NCBI RefSeq assembly: GCF_039545055.1
Contig: NZ_BAABRP010000005.1
Coordinates: 146,147 to 210,146 of the forward strand
Source of the DNA: Deinococcus carri
GTDB lineage: Bacteria > Deinococcota > Deinococci > Deinococcales > Deinococcaceae
Length of the DNA stretch: 64,000 bases
Direction: 5' to 3'
How positions within the stretch are numbered: position 1 is the stretch's first letter; the number at the start of each line of letters is the position of its first letter. Positions 16,555 through 27,200 of the stretch are shown in pieces. The notes beneath the pieces are model-generated. The model made no database searches. It was not told where the DNA came from and was given only the letters and a program-made list of their open reading frames with translations. Position numbers and translations under genes: made by a program.

Positions 16555-17799
16555 TCAGACGTGCTCCTCCGACACCGGCAGCCCTCGAAACACGGCGGAA
16601 GTTCCCGTCCCTCCCCGCTTCTCACTTTCGGCGAGACGGAAGTTGCGCGGATGATTGTACTCACCGTGCAGAGGCAGCGTCTCGGCGGGTTGGAGCCCGA
16701 AGAACCAGATGCTCTCCCCTCGCTCCAGCGAACCCGCGAGGGCCTCGGGAACGCCGGCGACGAGCACCGAGCGTCCTGCGGCGTCCCTCAGCGCGAAGCG
16801 GCCCGTACCGGGCGTCGGTCCGTCTGGAGCGACAGGTGTCCCCCAAATGTCGAACGGAGCGACGGGATGGAGCGACGACGTCGCTCGCCACCAGACCGGG
16901 GCTTCCTTCCGGTAGCCGGGACAGCGATGCCGGATCCGGCAGGCCCGGCAGTGGCGACCGGGTTTCGCGAGCGCCTCCGCACGGACGGACCCGCCTCTCG
17001 GCAGGAGATCGACCAGGTGGCCCAGACGTTCTCGAAGTTCCGCGCGGTCGCGGTCGGTCCAAGGCACCTCCACCCGTTCGGCGCCGTGGAGCCAAAGCCT
17101 GACACGAACTCCAGGTTCGATCTCCTCCAGCATCAGCGCATACAGACGGAGCTGGTCCACGTGAGCGGACCGGATGTCGCCGTCCTCGTCGGTCACGGCG
17201 CCGGACTTCAAGTCCGTGACGTGGACGACGTCGGTGCCGCGTTCGATGAGATCGGGACGTCCCGACAATCTAAGTGACGGCACGCGTACCGACTGCTCCC
17301 GACCGTATGGAATCTCGCGCGTCGCGACGAGTGCCGAAGGATGCCGGACGTCGGCCGGGGAGGACGCGCCACGACCCCCCGCGCGGGTACCGGCCGCTTC
17401 CGCTTCACCGGCCCACTTCAGCAGCCGGGCGCGTCCCCTCCGCCATACCGTGCGGCCGACGGCGGTGCGGAGCGGGACGAGTCCCGCGCCCGGCCATTCC
17501 CGCTGTACGGAGGCTTCCGTCTCCGCCACCACCCGGTCGAACTCCGCCAGTGCCGCGGCGTCCTCGGTCACTCCTGTAGGAAAACCCCAACTGAGACGGG
17601 TTACGGTCTCGTGCAGGATCGTTCCGAAAATTGCGGCCGCGTCGGGGGCGAGCAGTTCCGTCCCCTTAAGACCGTGCACCTGCGAGAGGGGGCAGCGGAC
17701 GAGCGCGGCGAACGTGGAAGGACTGAATGTGGGAGGTGCGGGGACGGCCGTCAAGGCAGGGGGCAGGAGCGGCAGCCGCCCCCGCCCTGGGGTGGTCAT
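16555..17799 (-). CDS. Cas4/RecB-like PD-(D/E)XK nuclease
   Basis: 414 aa. The ATG at 17799 overlaps the stop of the large helicase as ATGA, deciding the start. The N-terminus F-S-P-S-T-F-x-x-L-x-x-C-P resembles the first cysteine region of Cas4/AddB-type nucleases. The catalytic part reads GRPDLIERG, then V-T-D-L-K-S-G, then Q-L-R-L-Y-A-L-M. A C-x-x-C-x-x-x-x-x-C cluster (CRACRIRHRC) near residue 280 would complete an Fe-S or zinc site. An extra C-terminal region of about 110 aa is unassigned. Co-expressed with the helicase and the NERD protein. Confidence 0.82.
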   Translation of the reverse strand: MTTPGRGRLPLLPPALTAVPAPPTFSPSTFAALVRCPLSQVHGLKGTELLAPDAAAIFGTILHETVTRLSWGFPTGVTEDAAALAEFDRVVAETEASVQREWPGAGLVPLRTAVGRTVWRRGRARLLKWAGEAEAAGTRAGGRGASSPADVRHPSALVATREIPYGREQSVRVPSLRLSGRPDLIERGTDVVHVTDLKSGAVTDEDGDIRSAHVDQLRLYALMLEEIEPGVRVRLWLHGAERVEVPWTDRDRAELRERLGHLVDLLPRGGSVRAEALAKPGRHCRACRIRHRCPGYRKEAPVWWRATSSLHPVAPFDIWGTPVAPDGPTPGTGRFALRDAAGRSVLVAGVPEALAGSLERGESIWFFGLQPAETLPLHGEYNHPRNFRLAESEKRGGTGTSAVFRGLPVSEEHV

Positions 17800-20700
17800 T
17801 CCAGGCCTCCCCCGAGCATCTGGTTCTTGATCCATTCCCGCACCTGTACCTGGCGCCTCTCTAAGTTGAACGTATCCCAACAGAGCGTGGTACCACCGGA
17901 ATCTTCGGCGGCCTCCTCGTCCGCCTGAGCGAGAATCGTGCCGGGCACCAGATCACGCCCGCCGTCCCAGTCCCACAGGGGGTGCGCCACGAGCACCCAC
18001 GGCGACAGTTTCTGTCCTTTCGTCTTGACGCGGAAGGCGGGCACTCGACCCTCCGCGAACGACTTCACCTCGCCGCCGAAACGTTCTGCCATCTCCTGCG
18101 ACAGACGGAGGGCGAACGGCGTGAAGTCCGTCAGTCCGGGCGCGCCGAAGTCCCCATCGAGGCCGCACGCGAAGGTCGGATCAACCAGGGTCCGCAAGTA
18201 CGTCAGGCCCAGACGCCAATCCAACAGACCGTGATAGTGCTGATTTCCGTACCGCAGCAGGCACCGGTAACAGGCGGTCGTGCAGTCGGCGTGCTCCGGG
18301 TCAAGGAACGGCGTGCGCGGATACTCGTGCCCGTCCGACAGCATGGACTGGATGTAGCTCATGATCCGCGGTGGGGCGCCTGCGGACTCGGGCTCGCTGA
18401 GGATGCGGCAGAAGCCGGCCCCGTTGACGAGCTCGTCCGTGATCTGCAGGAGCGGACGCATACCTTCGGGTCCGAAGCGACGTGGTTCGAGCACGGCGAG
18501 CTCTTCCGGCGCGATGTCCAGTTCCAATGCCGCGCGCCCCACGACCATGAAAGTCGCCGAGAGGGCGGCCGCTCGGACGCCCTGCCACCTGGACTGGCGC
18601 TCGGGATCCGAATCTTCCGTCCGCACCGGGAGACGGCCGAGGGACAGGGCGGGATGGAGTGCTGCCGGCGCGAGGTAGAGGGAGTCGGTGGTTTTCGGTG
18701 CGGCGAGCCAGAACGGACCGTGGTCGACCGGCTCCGCTTCGAAATTCTGGGGCTGTGCACCGGGCAGGTCGACGATCTCCTGCGCGGGCAGCCGGACATT
18801 CGTGCTGCCCGTCCGGAGGAGCTGATGACCGCGGCGGGTGACGAATCCGTGCGCCCCGTCGGCGTGCGTCCCACCCCGGTTGAGTCGGTAGGTACGCGCC
18901 TGGTCGTCGAACGCCAGACTCAGGCGCACGACGCTCGCCTGCTCGTCGGACCGCTTGACTTCGTGATCCTTCAGCTCGATCGGACGGCCCTCGGCCTGGA
19001 CCGTGCGGTGACGGGCGCCACCCGTCCCCTCGTCGTCCCGTGCCTGTTTTCGGAAGTCGGTCCTGAAGCCGTTGGGAACGACGCACTCGTGCCTGCTGCT
19101 CGCTCCCAGCGACGCACCGCACGCCCCACACGTGCTCTCGGAGGACTCGCTCCCAGCCTCGATTCGGGCCCAGGCGCTGCAGACCGGGCATTGGGCCAGA
19201 TGGAACTTTTCCCCGAAGGCGCTGTCCTGGAACACTTGGGCGTCCGGTGTCCGTCCGGACCTGGTGTATGCGGGCAATTCGAAGGCGGGCGTGAACCCGA
19301 CTCCCACGTGCTCGAACTTGTCCTTCACCAGCTTGGCTCCAGGCGCGAACTCGTAGATGGCAACGTCGAGGTCGCGATCGATCTTGTCGAGGACTTGGCG
19401 ACCACCGTGCCGACTGGTTCCCAAGTACAGGTTCCGAACGCGGGTCGGCATACCGTACATCGGAAGGAGGCCGAGTTCCGCGATGGATTGGGCGAGGCCC
19501 GGAGCGATGCCGGACGACAACTTGGTCTCCAACTCTTTCATGAGCCGATCCACGTTCGGAGGCGTGACGGTCGTTCTGCTGTCGCTCCCCAGGACGAGCG
19601 CGAACTTCTCCGCGTCCGGCCGGGTGGCCGCGAGGGCACCGCGCAGTCTCGTCTTCCAGTCGCCGGCCGGGTTCAGGAACTCCTCCACCGGTAGGAATTC
19701 GCCGTGGATGTCGGGGGGGGACATGACGTCCCCGGGATACAGGTGCAGCGGCCTTGCACGGTCTTCCGCACGCAGTCGTGCGAACGCGTCGACGAGCCAC
19801 TTCTTTCGAAGGAATCGCTGGGCGATCGACGGCATGCTCTTCGTCAGCACAGGGGGAGGCGGGACGTCCCCGGTCATTTTTTCGGGATTACGGAAGTAAT
19901 GGAGATCGTGGCTCTTCGTCCGGCAGACCGTGAGCGCCATGGAGAACGCCTGACCGCGGCGGCCGGCGCGTCCGACCCGCTGCTGGTAGTTGAACCGTTG
20001 CGGCGGCATGTTGGCCTGCATCACGGCCTGTAGAGGACCGATGTCGATGCCGACCTCCATTGTCGTCGTCACGGCGAGCAGGTCGATGGTGGCCTTGCGC
20101 TCATGAAGCCGACCCTCTTCGGCCGTTCGTCCGTCGTCGGTGGTCGAAGGAACGAATATCCCCTTGAACTCCCGCTGACGCCGGGCCGGATCCTCCGTCT
20201 GTCCCGTCAACTCCTCGCAATGCAGACGAAAGAACGGCTCAACGTCGGCGGATTCGTCGGCCCAGTGTGCGAGGGCCCGGTCCACCCGTCGCCCGAGGAA
20301 GCTGGTCGCCCGCAGATTGACGATCCTGCCCTCCGGAGCTTTCGGTAGTTTCGCGAAGCAGCGCGTGCACACGTCCGCACCCCGGTGAAGGTGGACCCTC
20401 GCACAGCGGGCGCACCGCCAGAAGTCGTCCGTCGGCTCGGGCAGTCGGAAGTGGATCATGTAGACGTCGACGATCCCGTTCGGGTGGCCCGCGTGTCCGA
20501 GATCGGCGAGGGCGAGTTCGATCTGCGCCTCCGCATTCTCCTCGCCCCAGACGGCTTGAGCGTAGGCCAGAATCTTCCCCTTCACGGTGCCTCGTGCGCC
20601 GATACCCGCCATCGGCTCGTCATTCTTTTCGTACTTCGACGGCCGGTAGCGGTAGGCGTCGGTCAGGACGCGCAGGAGCGCCGCGAGTTCCTGCCGCCGA

Positions 20701-23700
20701 CGTTCCGTCCGCCGGGGTTCGGGGATATTGTCCAGCCGCACCGTCACGTAGCCGAGGCCGGCTTCCTCGAAGGAGAAGTACGTCTTGCTGAAGATGACGT
20801 CGGTCATGGTCGTCAGGAAACGGTGGACCACGGTTCTCCGGGCCGACGACAGAGCCCCGTTCGCACTCGCGTCGGCCTTCCAGAACACCTTCTCGTCCTC
20901 GCCTCGCAACTCGAACAGGGCGTCCCACTGGAACTTGCGGACGTCGGCGTTGTCCGTAGCCCCTCCGGGCCTGTCTATACCCGCGTCGTCGTAAGGGTGG
21001 ACCCCGCGTTTCACCATCGTGGCGATCAGTGGACGGACTTCGATCGCTCCCTTGGAAGCGGAGACTTCAGGTCCGTCTACGATGTCGGCGAACGCGATGG
21101 ACGGGTCATCGTTCTCCGCGAGTCGTCGCTGCAGCGACGTGAGTCTTTCGCCCAAGCTCCCGAGCTCGCCGTACCGTTTGTGCAGCGCGGCTTCCGCGAT
21201 CTCCTCCTCCACCCGTGCGATCTCGGCCGTGAGCTCTTCCGCCGACGGGCGGCCGGCCGCCTGTTCTCGCAGGCAGATCGCCAAGATTTCGCGCCTGAGG
21301 TCCTGGTGATGGTTGCGCTCGATGTCCAACGCTGCACGTGCCGCGTCTTGCCGGCTGTCGGAGAACGACACCAGTTTCGCGTCGTGTTCCGCCTCGGCGA
21401 CGCGTTGGGCGTCGAACAGCTCCGTAGCCAACAACTGGGTCGTTTTGCCGAAGCCTGCGCGAAAGTTACGTATGGGCGACAGCCGACCCGTTCCCTTCCG
21501 GCGCGGCGCGTAATCGGTACCACACTTCGGACAGGCGTACGGCACGTGGGTCTCGGGGTCATCAGCTTCCCGGCCGTGTCGATCTCTCCCCGTAGGACGT
21601 TCGAACAGGAAGCCGGTGATCGTTTCATCGCGTGAGGCACCCTCCGCGGAGGTGCTACGGGTCCGGGCCCGGGCCGCGCTCTCTTGTAAGGTGACGACCC
21701 CCGTTTCCCGGTTCAGGCGTGCCGGATTCCAGGTGGCGGTCGCCCTGGACATCGTGCCGCTCTCGGGCTTCGTGTCGCTCGGAGCAGGCCAGAACACGGC
21801 GTACTGTTCGTAAGACAGTTCCTCGAACCGTTGCGAAGCCGCCGTGTCGGGGAGCCCGTCGAGGAGCGGCTCGTGAGGCAGGAGCTCCGTGGAGGTGGAC
21901 CTGGTGGAGCCGCGGGACCGCATCCCACCGAGGAACAGTTCGCCGCAACATTCGCAGTACAACACTTCGAACTGCCGGAGCATACGCGGCTCGCCGCCAT
22001 CGCCCACGTCGAAACGCTTCCGGCTTTCGCGCTCGATGCTGAGACGTCCGACTTCGGCCTTCCGGTCCGCGTCCGCCTCCTCCGGCGCGAACCCCGCGTT
22101 CTTCCAGGCGGGAGCATACAGTCCTTCAATGCTCCGGAAGAACGTGTGCACTCTGAACGACGGGGCGTCCGCGACACGGCCGCCCAAAAAAGCTTCCAGG
22201 CCGTCGCCGCAGCCCCGCACGAACAACAGGGCACGGACGGCGTGCAGGGCGGACTCGTAAGGAAGATCCTCCGGCATGGCGTGGGCGGCCCGCAGGTCCC
22301 CGAACACCTTCCAGGCGAGCCGCCTGGCGGTGACGGCCCGGGAGCGCCCTTCGTCGTCGTTCCAACAGGCGGCCGCGATACGTGCCGCCGCAGCCCGGAC
22401 CGTGTCGCCGATCACGTCTTTCGGCGATCGGCCCTGGGTGGGCACGTCCAATTCCGCCGCCACCTCAAGCCACGCCGCTTCCGACCGGACGTCTTCGGAA
22501 GGGTCGTCCGCCGAGACGGGTTCGTCTCCGGAGCCGTGGGTACGGTTCGCGATCGCAAGATCGAGAAGTCGGACGAAGGGCCGAGAGTCCAGAAGACGGT
22601 CGGCGTCGTGCCGAACCGCATAGGGGACTTCCCTTCCCGGGACGATGGCGTCACGCCACGAAGCACGCACTTCGTCTTCGGGCATAGTGGCGTCGGCCGT
22701 CCCGAATCGCCCGAACATGTCCCACAGGTAGTCGATGCTCGCCTCGTCGTCGCCGGGCGTGGTCGGGAGAGAGGCGCTGGAGGCCAGGATGCGCAGCTTG
22801 TGCCGCTGTCCTTCCTCCGTCAGGCCCAGCCGCTCCAAGAGGAGCCTCAGCAGATAGGCGACCTCGGTCCCAGCGGACCCTCGCTGGAGGTGCAACTCGT
22901 CCAGCACGAGGTAGAAGTAGGCGTCGGGGCGTTTCAGCCATTCGCGTGTCTTCGTGAAGATGCCGTCGTCGACCTCGCGGGACAGCATCGCACTGAGCAT
23001 GCTGACGTTGGTGATCAGCAGGTCCGGTGGGGTCCGCTGCATGTCCCAACGGGAGATGAGTTCGTTGCCGTCCGTGGAGGGGAACATGAACGGCGAATCG
23101 TCCCCGAAGGCGGAGGCCGCTCGTGCCGGGTCGAACCGACCTCCGGGTGCCGCAGTCTTGTTCCAGACGTGGGCCCGAGCCTCGTGTTGGCCGGCTTCCG
23201 CTTCGACCATCGTCTCGAACAGCTCCTGCTGCTTACGTTGGCGCCGCTGGATTTCGCCGTCCCTGATCTGTTTCGGGGTGACGTCTCCACCCACCGACGG
23301 AACGGTGCCGTCCAAGCGGTCGTCGTCCGATGCCATATCCAGTATTTCGCGGAAGGCCGGGTTGTCCTCGTGGCCGGTCACCGGGCTCTTGCCGGTGTAC
23401 CGCCCGAAGAAGATCCTGTTTCCCGCGAACTCGCGGTCCATGACGTCCCTCGCTTCTTTCGAATCGAGTGCTTTCCGCAGGCGGACCATCTGGTCTTCCA
23501 CGAGCGCGTTCATCGGGTAGAGGATCAGGGCCCGCACGGCGGCCTCGCGTGTCTCGCCCACCCGGTGTGGGACGAACGGGGTCCGCCTGGGGGCGGCTTC
23601 CGTCGGCCTCCTTTCGATCGGGATCCTCGTGTACGAAGGCGTGAAGCGCCCGTCTTCCTCCTTGCCGTAAGGCCGTCCAGTGAGAGGGTCGTTCCACCAG

Positions 23701-24227
23701 CGGCGCTCCAAGTAGCCCGCCTCGGGGGCCGGCCAGCTCCCGGCTTCGGCGGCGAGCGCCGCGAACACGGGCAGCAGGAACGATTCCGTCTTGCCGGAGC
23801 CGGTGCCCGACGTGACGATTCCGGGCTTCCCAGGCTTCGCACCCTTGGCCAGCATCGCCACTTGGTGGAAGTAGGGTTTGAACTTCGCCTCTCGCGTCAG
23901 CGGCGAGGCCTCGGGACCGTCCACGGGCTCCGAGGGGAACAGCCCTGCCAGGGCGAGTTCCACGAAAGCTTTCCGCTGCGTGGTGGATGCGCCGTGCAGC
24001 GGGTCCTCGTCGGCGGGAAGCGGCCCGAGGAGGTCACGGAACGTCAGAGCCGACGACTGGTAGCGGGGGAGAGGTTCCACGAGCGGCTCGGTGCACAGGG
24101 TCCCAGGCGCCCGCAGCAGCCGCCGACGTTCCGCCGCGACGCTGGAATCGCCGATGCGGAAGGCGGTGTCCAGGTAGCTGATGTAGAGTTCCCGAATTCT
24201 GACGAAGCTGCCGATGGGATCTTGCAC
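17796..24227 (-). CDS. Very large DUF1998 helicase, DruE-like
   Basis: 2143 aa. The GTG at 24227 is chosen because GGAGGA lies 7 bases upstream. Superfamily 2 helicase: motif I TSGTGSGKTES at about 139-149, motif II LVLDELHLQRG near 440, and the motif VI region QQRVGRAGRRGQ near 1420. Several Cys pairs (C-E-C-C-G-E-L, C-P-K-C-G, C-A-R-C ... C-T-R-C, C-P-V-C ... C-G-A-C-G) suggest zinc sites. The C-terminal CTTACYRCLLRYGNQ followed by LLDWRLGLTYL is the DUF1998 signature found in DrmB and DruE proteins. Size and architecture best match DruE of Druantia anti-phage systems; a DISARM-like DrmA-DrmB fusion is the alternative. Start and stop are coupled to neighbouring genes of the same run. Confidence 0.85.
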   Translation of the reverse strand: MQDPIGSFVRIRELYISYLDTAFRIGDSSVAAERRRLLRAPGTLCTEPLVEPLPRYQSSALTFRDLLGPLPADEDPLHGASTTQRKAFVELALAGLFPSEPVDGPEASPLTREAKFKPYFHQVAMLAKGAKPGKPGIVTSGTGSGKTESFLLPVFAALAAEAGSWPAPEAGYLERRWWNDPLTGRPYGKEEDGRFTPSYTRIPIERRPTEAAPRRTPFVPHRVGETREAAVRALILYPMNALVEDQMVRLRKALDSKEARDVMDREFAGNRIFFGRYTGKSPVTGHEDNPAFREILDMASDDDRLDGTVPSVGGDVTPKQIRDGEIQRRQRKQQELFETMVEAEAGQHEARAHVWNKTAAPGGRFDPARAASAFGDDSPFMFPSTDGNELISRWDMQRTPPDLLITNVSMLSAMLSREVDDGIFTKTREWLKRPDAYFYLVLDELHLQRGSAGTEVAYLLRLLLERLGLTEEGQRHKLRILASSASLPTTPGDDEASIDYLWDMFGRFGTADATMPEDEVRASWRDAIVPGREVPYAVRHDADRLLDSRPFVRLLDLAIANRTHGSGDEPVSADDPSEDVRSEAAWLEVAAELDVPTQGRSPKDVIGDTVRAAAARIAAACWNDDEGRSRAVTARRLAWKVFGDLRAAHAMPEDLPYESALHAVRALLFVRGCGDGLEAFLGGRVADAPSFRVHTFFRSIEGLYAPAWKNAGFAPEEADADRKAEVGRLSIERESRKRFDVGDGGEPRMLRQFEVLYCECCGELFLGGMRSRGSTRSTSTELLPHEPLLDGLPDTAASQRFEELSYEQYAVFWPAPSDTKPESGTMSRATATWNPARLNRETGVVTLQESAARARTRSTSAEGASRDETITGFLFERPTGRDRHGREADDPETHVPYACPKCGTDYAPRRKGTGRLSPIRNFRAGFGKTTQLLATELFDAQRVAEAEHDAKLVSFSDSRQDAARAALDIERNHHQDLRREILAICLREQAAGRPSAEELTAEIARVEEEIAEAALHKRYGELGSLGERLTSLQRRLAENDDPSIAFADIVDGPEVSASKGAIEVRPLIATMVKRGVHPYDDAGIDRPGGATDNADVRKFQWDALFELRGEDEKVFWKADASANGALSSARRTVVHRFLTTMTDVIFSKTYFSFEEAGLGYVTVRLDNIPEPRRTERRRQELAALLRVLTDAYRYRPSKYEKNDEPMAGIGARGTVKGKILAYAQAVWGEENAEAQIELALADLGHAGHPNGIVDVYMIHFRLPEPTDDFWRCARCARVHLHRGADVCTRCFAKLPKAPEGRIVNLRATSFLGRRVDRALAHWADESADVEPFFRLHCEELTGQTEDPARRQREFKGIFVPSTTDDGRTAEEGRLHERKATIDLLAVTTTMEVGIDIGPLQAVMQANMPPQRFNYQQRVGRAGRRGQAFSMALTVCRTKSHDLHYFRNPEKMTGDVPPPPVLTKSMPSIAQRFLRKKWLVDAFARLRAEDRARPLHLYPGDVMSPPDIHGEFLPVEEFLNPAGDWKTRLRGALAATRPDAEKFALVLGSDSRTTVTPPNVDRLMKELETKLSSGIAPGLAQSIAELGLLPMYGMPTRVRNLYLGTSRHGGRQVLDKIDRDLDVAIYEFAPGAKLVKDKFEHVGVGFTPAFELPAYTRSGRTPDAQVFQDSAFGEKFHLAQCPVCSAWARIEAGSESSESTCGACGASLGASSRHECVVPNGFRTDFRKQARDDEGTGGARHRTVQAEGRPIELKDHEVKRSDEQASVVRLSLAFDDQARTYRLNRGGTHADGAHGFVTRRGHQLLRTGSTNVRLPAQEIVDLPGAQPQNFEAEPVDHGPFWLAAPKTTDSLYLAPAALHPALSLGRLPVRTEDSDPERQSRWQGVRAAALSATFMVVGRAALELDIAPEELAVLEPRRFGPEGMRPLLQITDELVNGAGFCRILSEPESAGAPPRIMSYIQSMLSDGHEYPRTPFLDPEHADCTTACYRCLLRYGNQHYHGLLDWRLGLTYLRTLVDPTFACGLDGDFGAPGLTDFTPFALRLSQEMAERFGGEVKSFAEGRVPAFRVKTKGQKLSPWVLVAHPLWDWDGGRDLVPGTILAQADEEAAEDSGGTTLCWDTFNLERRQVQVREWIKNQMLGGGLE

Positions 24228-24276
24228 GAAAGTCTCCTCCGGAACGAGCGTGGTTAGGGAAAGGCGGTTCGGGGCG

Positions 24277-27200
24277 TCAGTGGACGAGGGTCTCGGTGGG
24301 GTTGAGGTACTCCGACAGGGTTTCGCGGTATCCGCCGAAGAGGGGGTAGGCGTAGGAGAGGACCTTGCCGGAAGCGTCGATGCTCGGTCCGGAGAGGCCA
24401 GCACCGAGAACGGCGCACAAGCGGCCGAAATGGACGGGCAGGTAGATGCCGTCGGCCCAAGTGCGCACTACGGGTTCGCTAGGATCGTCGGAGAATGGGA
24501 GATCGCCGTACTTCAAGTGGTAGGCACGGATCAGCGCCACGTTCCTCAGCTCCGACCACGCCACGTCCTGACCGTCCTGACGGATCACGTAGACCGGGCA
24601 CCGTCGTGGGTGCCGCCGCATCTCGACATGAATCCCGGCGGATGGCGTTCCGGAAGAGGCCTTGAGAAACCGTGACGACTTCCAGTCCCAGACTTTCTCG
24701 CGCACGTAGGCCGGATCGGAGCCGGATCGGGTGGCTTGGACCGCTGGCGTCGCGTGCGGTGTACGCTTGAAGGGCGCTTCGAACCATCTGGACGGTGCGA
24801 GTTCGAATTCCCGTGTCAGTTCGCGGAGGACGGCGAGATCGTCGACTTCGATCTGCACGACGGGCGGTTGCCATACGTTCGCGCCGTGACGTGTCTCCAC
24901 GAGTGCTCCTCGCCGCCGCGCGTGGCGCTCCAGTTCCGACACGCTGAGCGAGGGCAGCAGGCCGATCAGGGCGGCGCGGAAGCGGCTGCCGACGCGGTAC
25001 GTAACGAATCCCGGTCGTCTCGCCATGACGTACGACACCGGTTGCCCTCGCGCGTGGACGACGTCCAGGGTACCCGCTTCCACCCAACTTCTCAGTAGTT
25101 CGTACAGCGTGTCGCTCCGGTCGAAACGGCTCAGGCCGGTCGCTCGGCCGAACAGGTCCACGGTCGTGCTCAACCGCATACCGCTTCGTCTGCAGGCGAG
25201 TGCGGCGAGGGCGTCGACCAGCTCCGACGTGCGGGGCGAGGGTGCGACGCCGACCCATGGCGTGGTCGTAAGGCTGTCGTCCAGCCCGGCTATCGACGCG
25301 TCCGCCTGGTCTGCGTGGTCGAGATCCCGGGTCTTGAGCGCGGACAGTACGGCACGCACTTCGGGATGTCCGTCCAAGGATTCGATTCGACCGTCCTCAA
25401 CCCTGACTTCGACCCTCCGGCTTCTGTGTACGGCTTTCCGCCAGATGCTGCGGTCCTTGGAGTGAGGGCTTTTCCGTGGCTCGCGGGGGGCGGGCGATCG
25501 CGGATCGCCGACGAACAGGAGCAGGGACGGTCTCCGGGGGTCCCCGAGGACCAGCCAGTCGTGCTCGGCGGTCTTCTTACGGTTCATGTCCCCCAGACGT
25601 GGAGCGAGGTACACGACGTCCGGCAGCGATTCGATCTCGTCCGGACGACGTGTACCGTCGTCCGAGGCGTCGAGGGGGTCGCCGGCGATCCAAGAGGGAA
25701 TCTCGTCGTCCCTCGTCAATTGTGCCATGTCGCCCGCAGGGCCTTCCGAGACGTAGACGCCTGCGCCGAGGCTTTTGTAGTCGTGCCTCACCTGGCGGTT
25801 GCCGAGGGTGAATTCGCAGGTGCTCGTATGTTCCGCTCCGTCGGTCGAAGGCCAATGGACGAGGGCGGAAAAGCGGCCCGGTGCTTCGGCGACCAGGTGG
25901 TCGGGGAGCAGCCACTCGTCGGGTGAGTCGGCGGCGCGTGCGGCGGGGACGACTCGGCCCGCCGGGTCACGGATTTCGACACGCGTCGCCCCGTCGAAGC
26001 GCACGCGGGGAAGCAGTCCGGGAAGCGCCACGAAGCCGTCGTCTCCCCGGATGCCGCCCACGATCCGGACCGTCGGCGAGGCCATCGTGGCCTGAAGGTG
26101 CGGGATCCCCTCCAGCCCCCTCGGGGCGTCCGGAGCGATGCGGACTCTGCAGCCGCCGATCTGTCGCCACCCTTCGAAATAGGCGGGCTCGGCCGTCCCG
26201 CCGTAGTGTTCGACGAAGGTGGCCGCGAGGTCGTTCCGGACCAGCGCCATGTCGGCTCGGTCCGCGTTCAGGCCGCCCACGAGTTCGTACTCTCCGGCAG
26301 TCGCGAGCTTGAAGATCATGACGCCCCGGCGGTAATGCAAAGAAGCTCGGGGGATCGGCAGCGTGCCCTCGACCGCCGCCGCGACGGCCTGCTCGACCGA
26401 CAGCGCACCCTGGTCGGGGGACCGCAACACGAGACACGAGAAGCCGTTGTGGCTAAAGCCCAACGCCGTCTTCGAGAAGACGGCCGGGAGCGTCGCATCC
26501 TCGGCACAGGCCACATATGGCACCAGAAGGTCGTCGTCCTCGTTGTAGTAGGCCATCAAGCCGGCATTCGGCTCCTGTGCCCGCGGGTTCCTCCCGCCCC
26601 CATAGGCTGCGAGGGCTTCCTGCCGGACCGCTCTCCAGAACGCGCTGTTGCGCACGTCCTTGTCCGTCGTGACGAACTGCTGGACGAAGTTGTCCAGGTC
26701 CTGTCCGAACGAACCGCTGAACGTGTATCTGGCGTCGGCGAGGAGCTTGACGACTCGTCGGAGAGGCGGCTCCTCTCCCACGAGGTCGTGATCCTCAAGC
26801 AGTTGGCGGAGCTTGGATCTGTCGTGGTCGTGGGGGAAGGCGAGGAACCAGGACGCTCCGATGACCGTGCGGAAGTTGTCCCGCGGTGGGAGCACGAGAC
26901 GTCTGAAGCGCTTCGCGACATGGTCTGCGGAAGCCCTGTTCGACGTCCACTTCTGGAGGTCCAGCCATAGCTCGGGCAGGCATTCGAGATGTTGCTGCCT
27001 CTCGAAGACGTCGAACATCCGCTCGTGGAAATTCCCGGGGTGGCCGTCGGGGTAACCGTAGGCCACCAGACATGTCAGCCACAACATCGCGAAAAAGTGT
27101 GGAGGCCTGTCGGAATCCGTCTTCCAGCCCCTGTCCTCCGTGCAGAAGCCACAGAAGCTGATCCGGAAGGCCGGAAGCTGTTTTTTCAACACGGACACGA

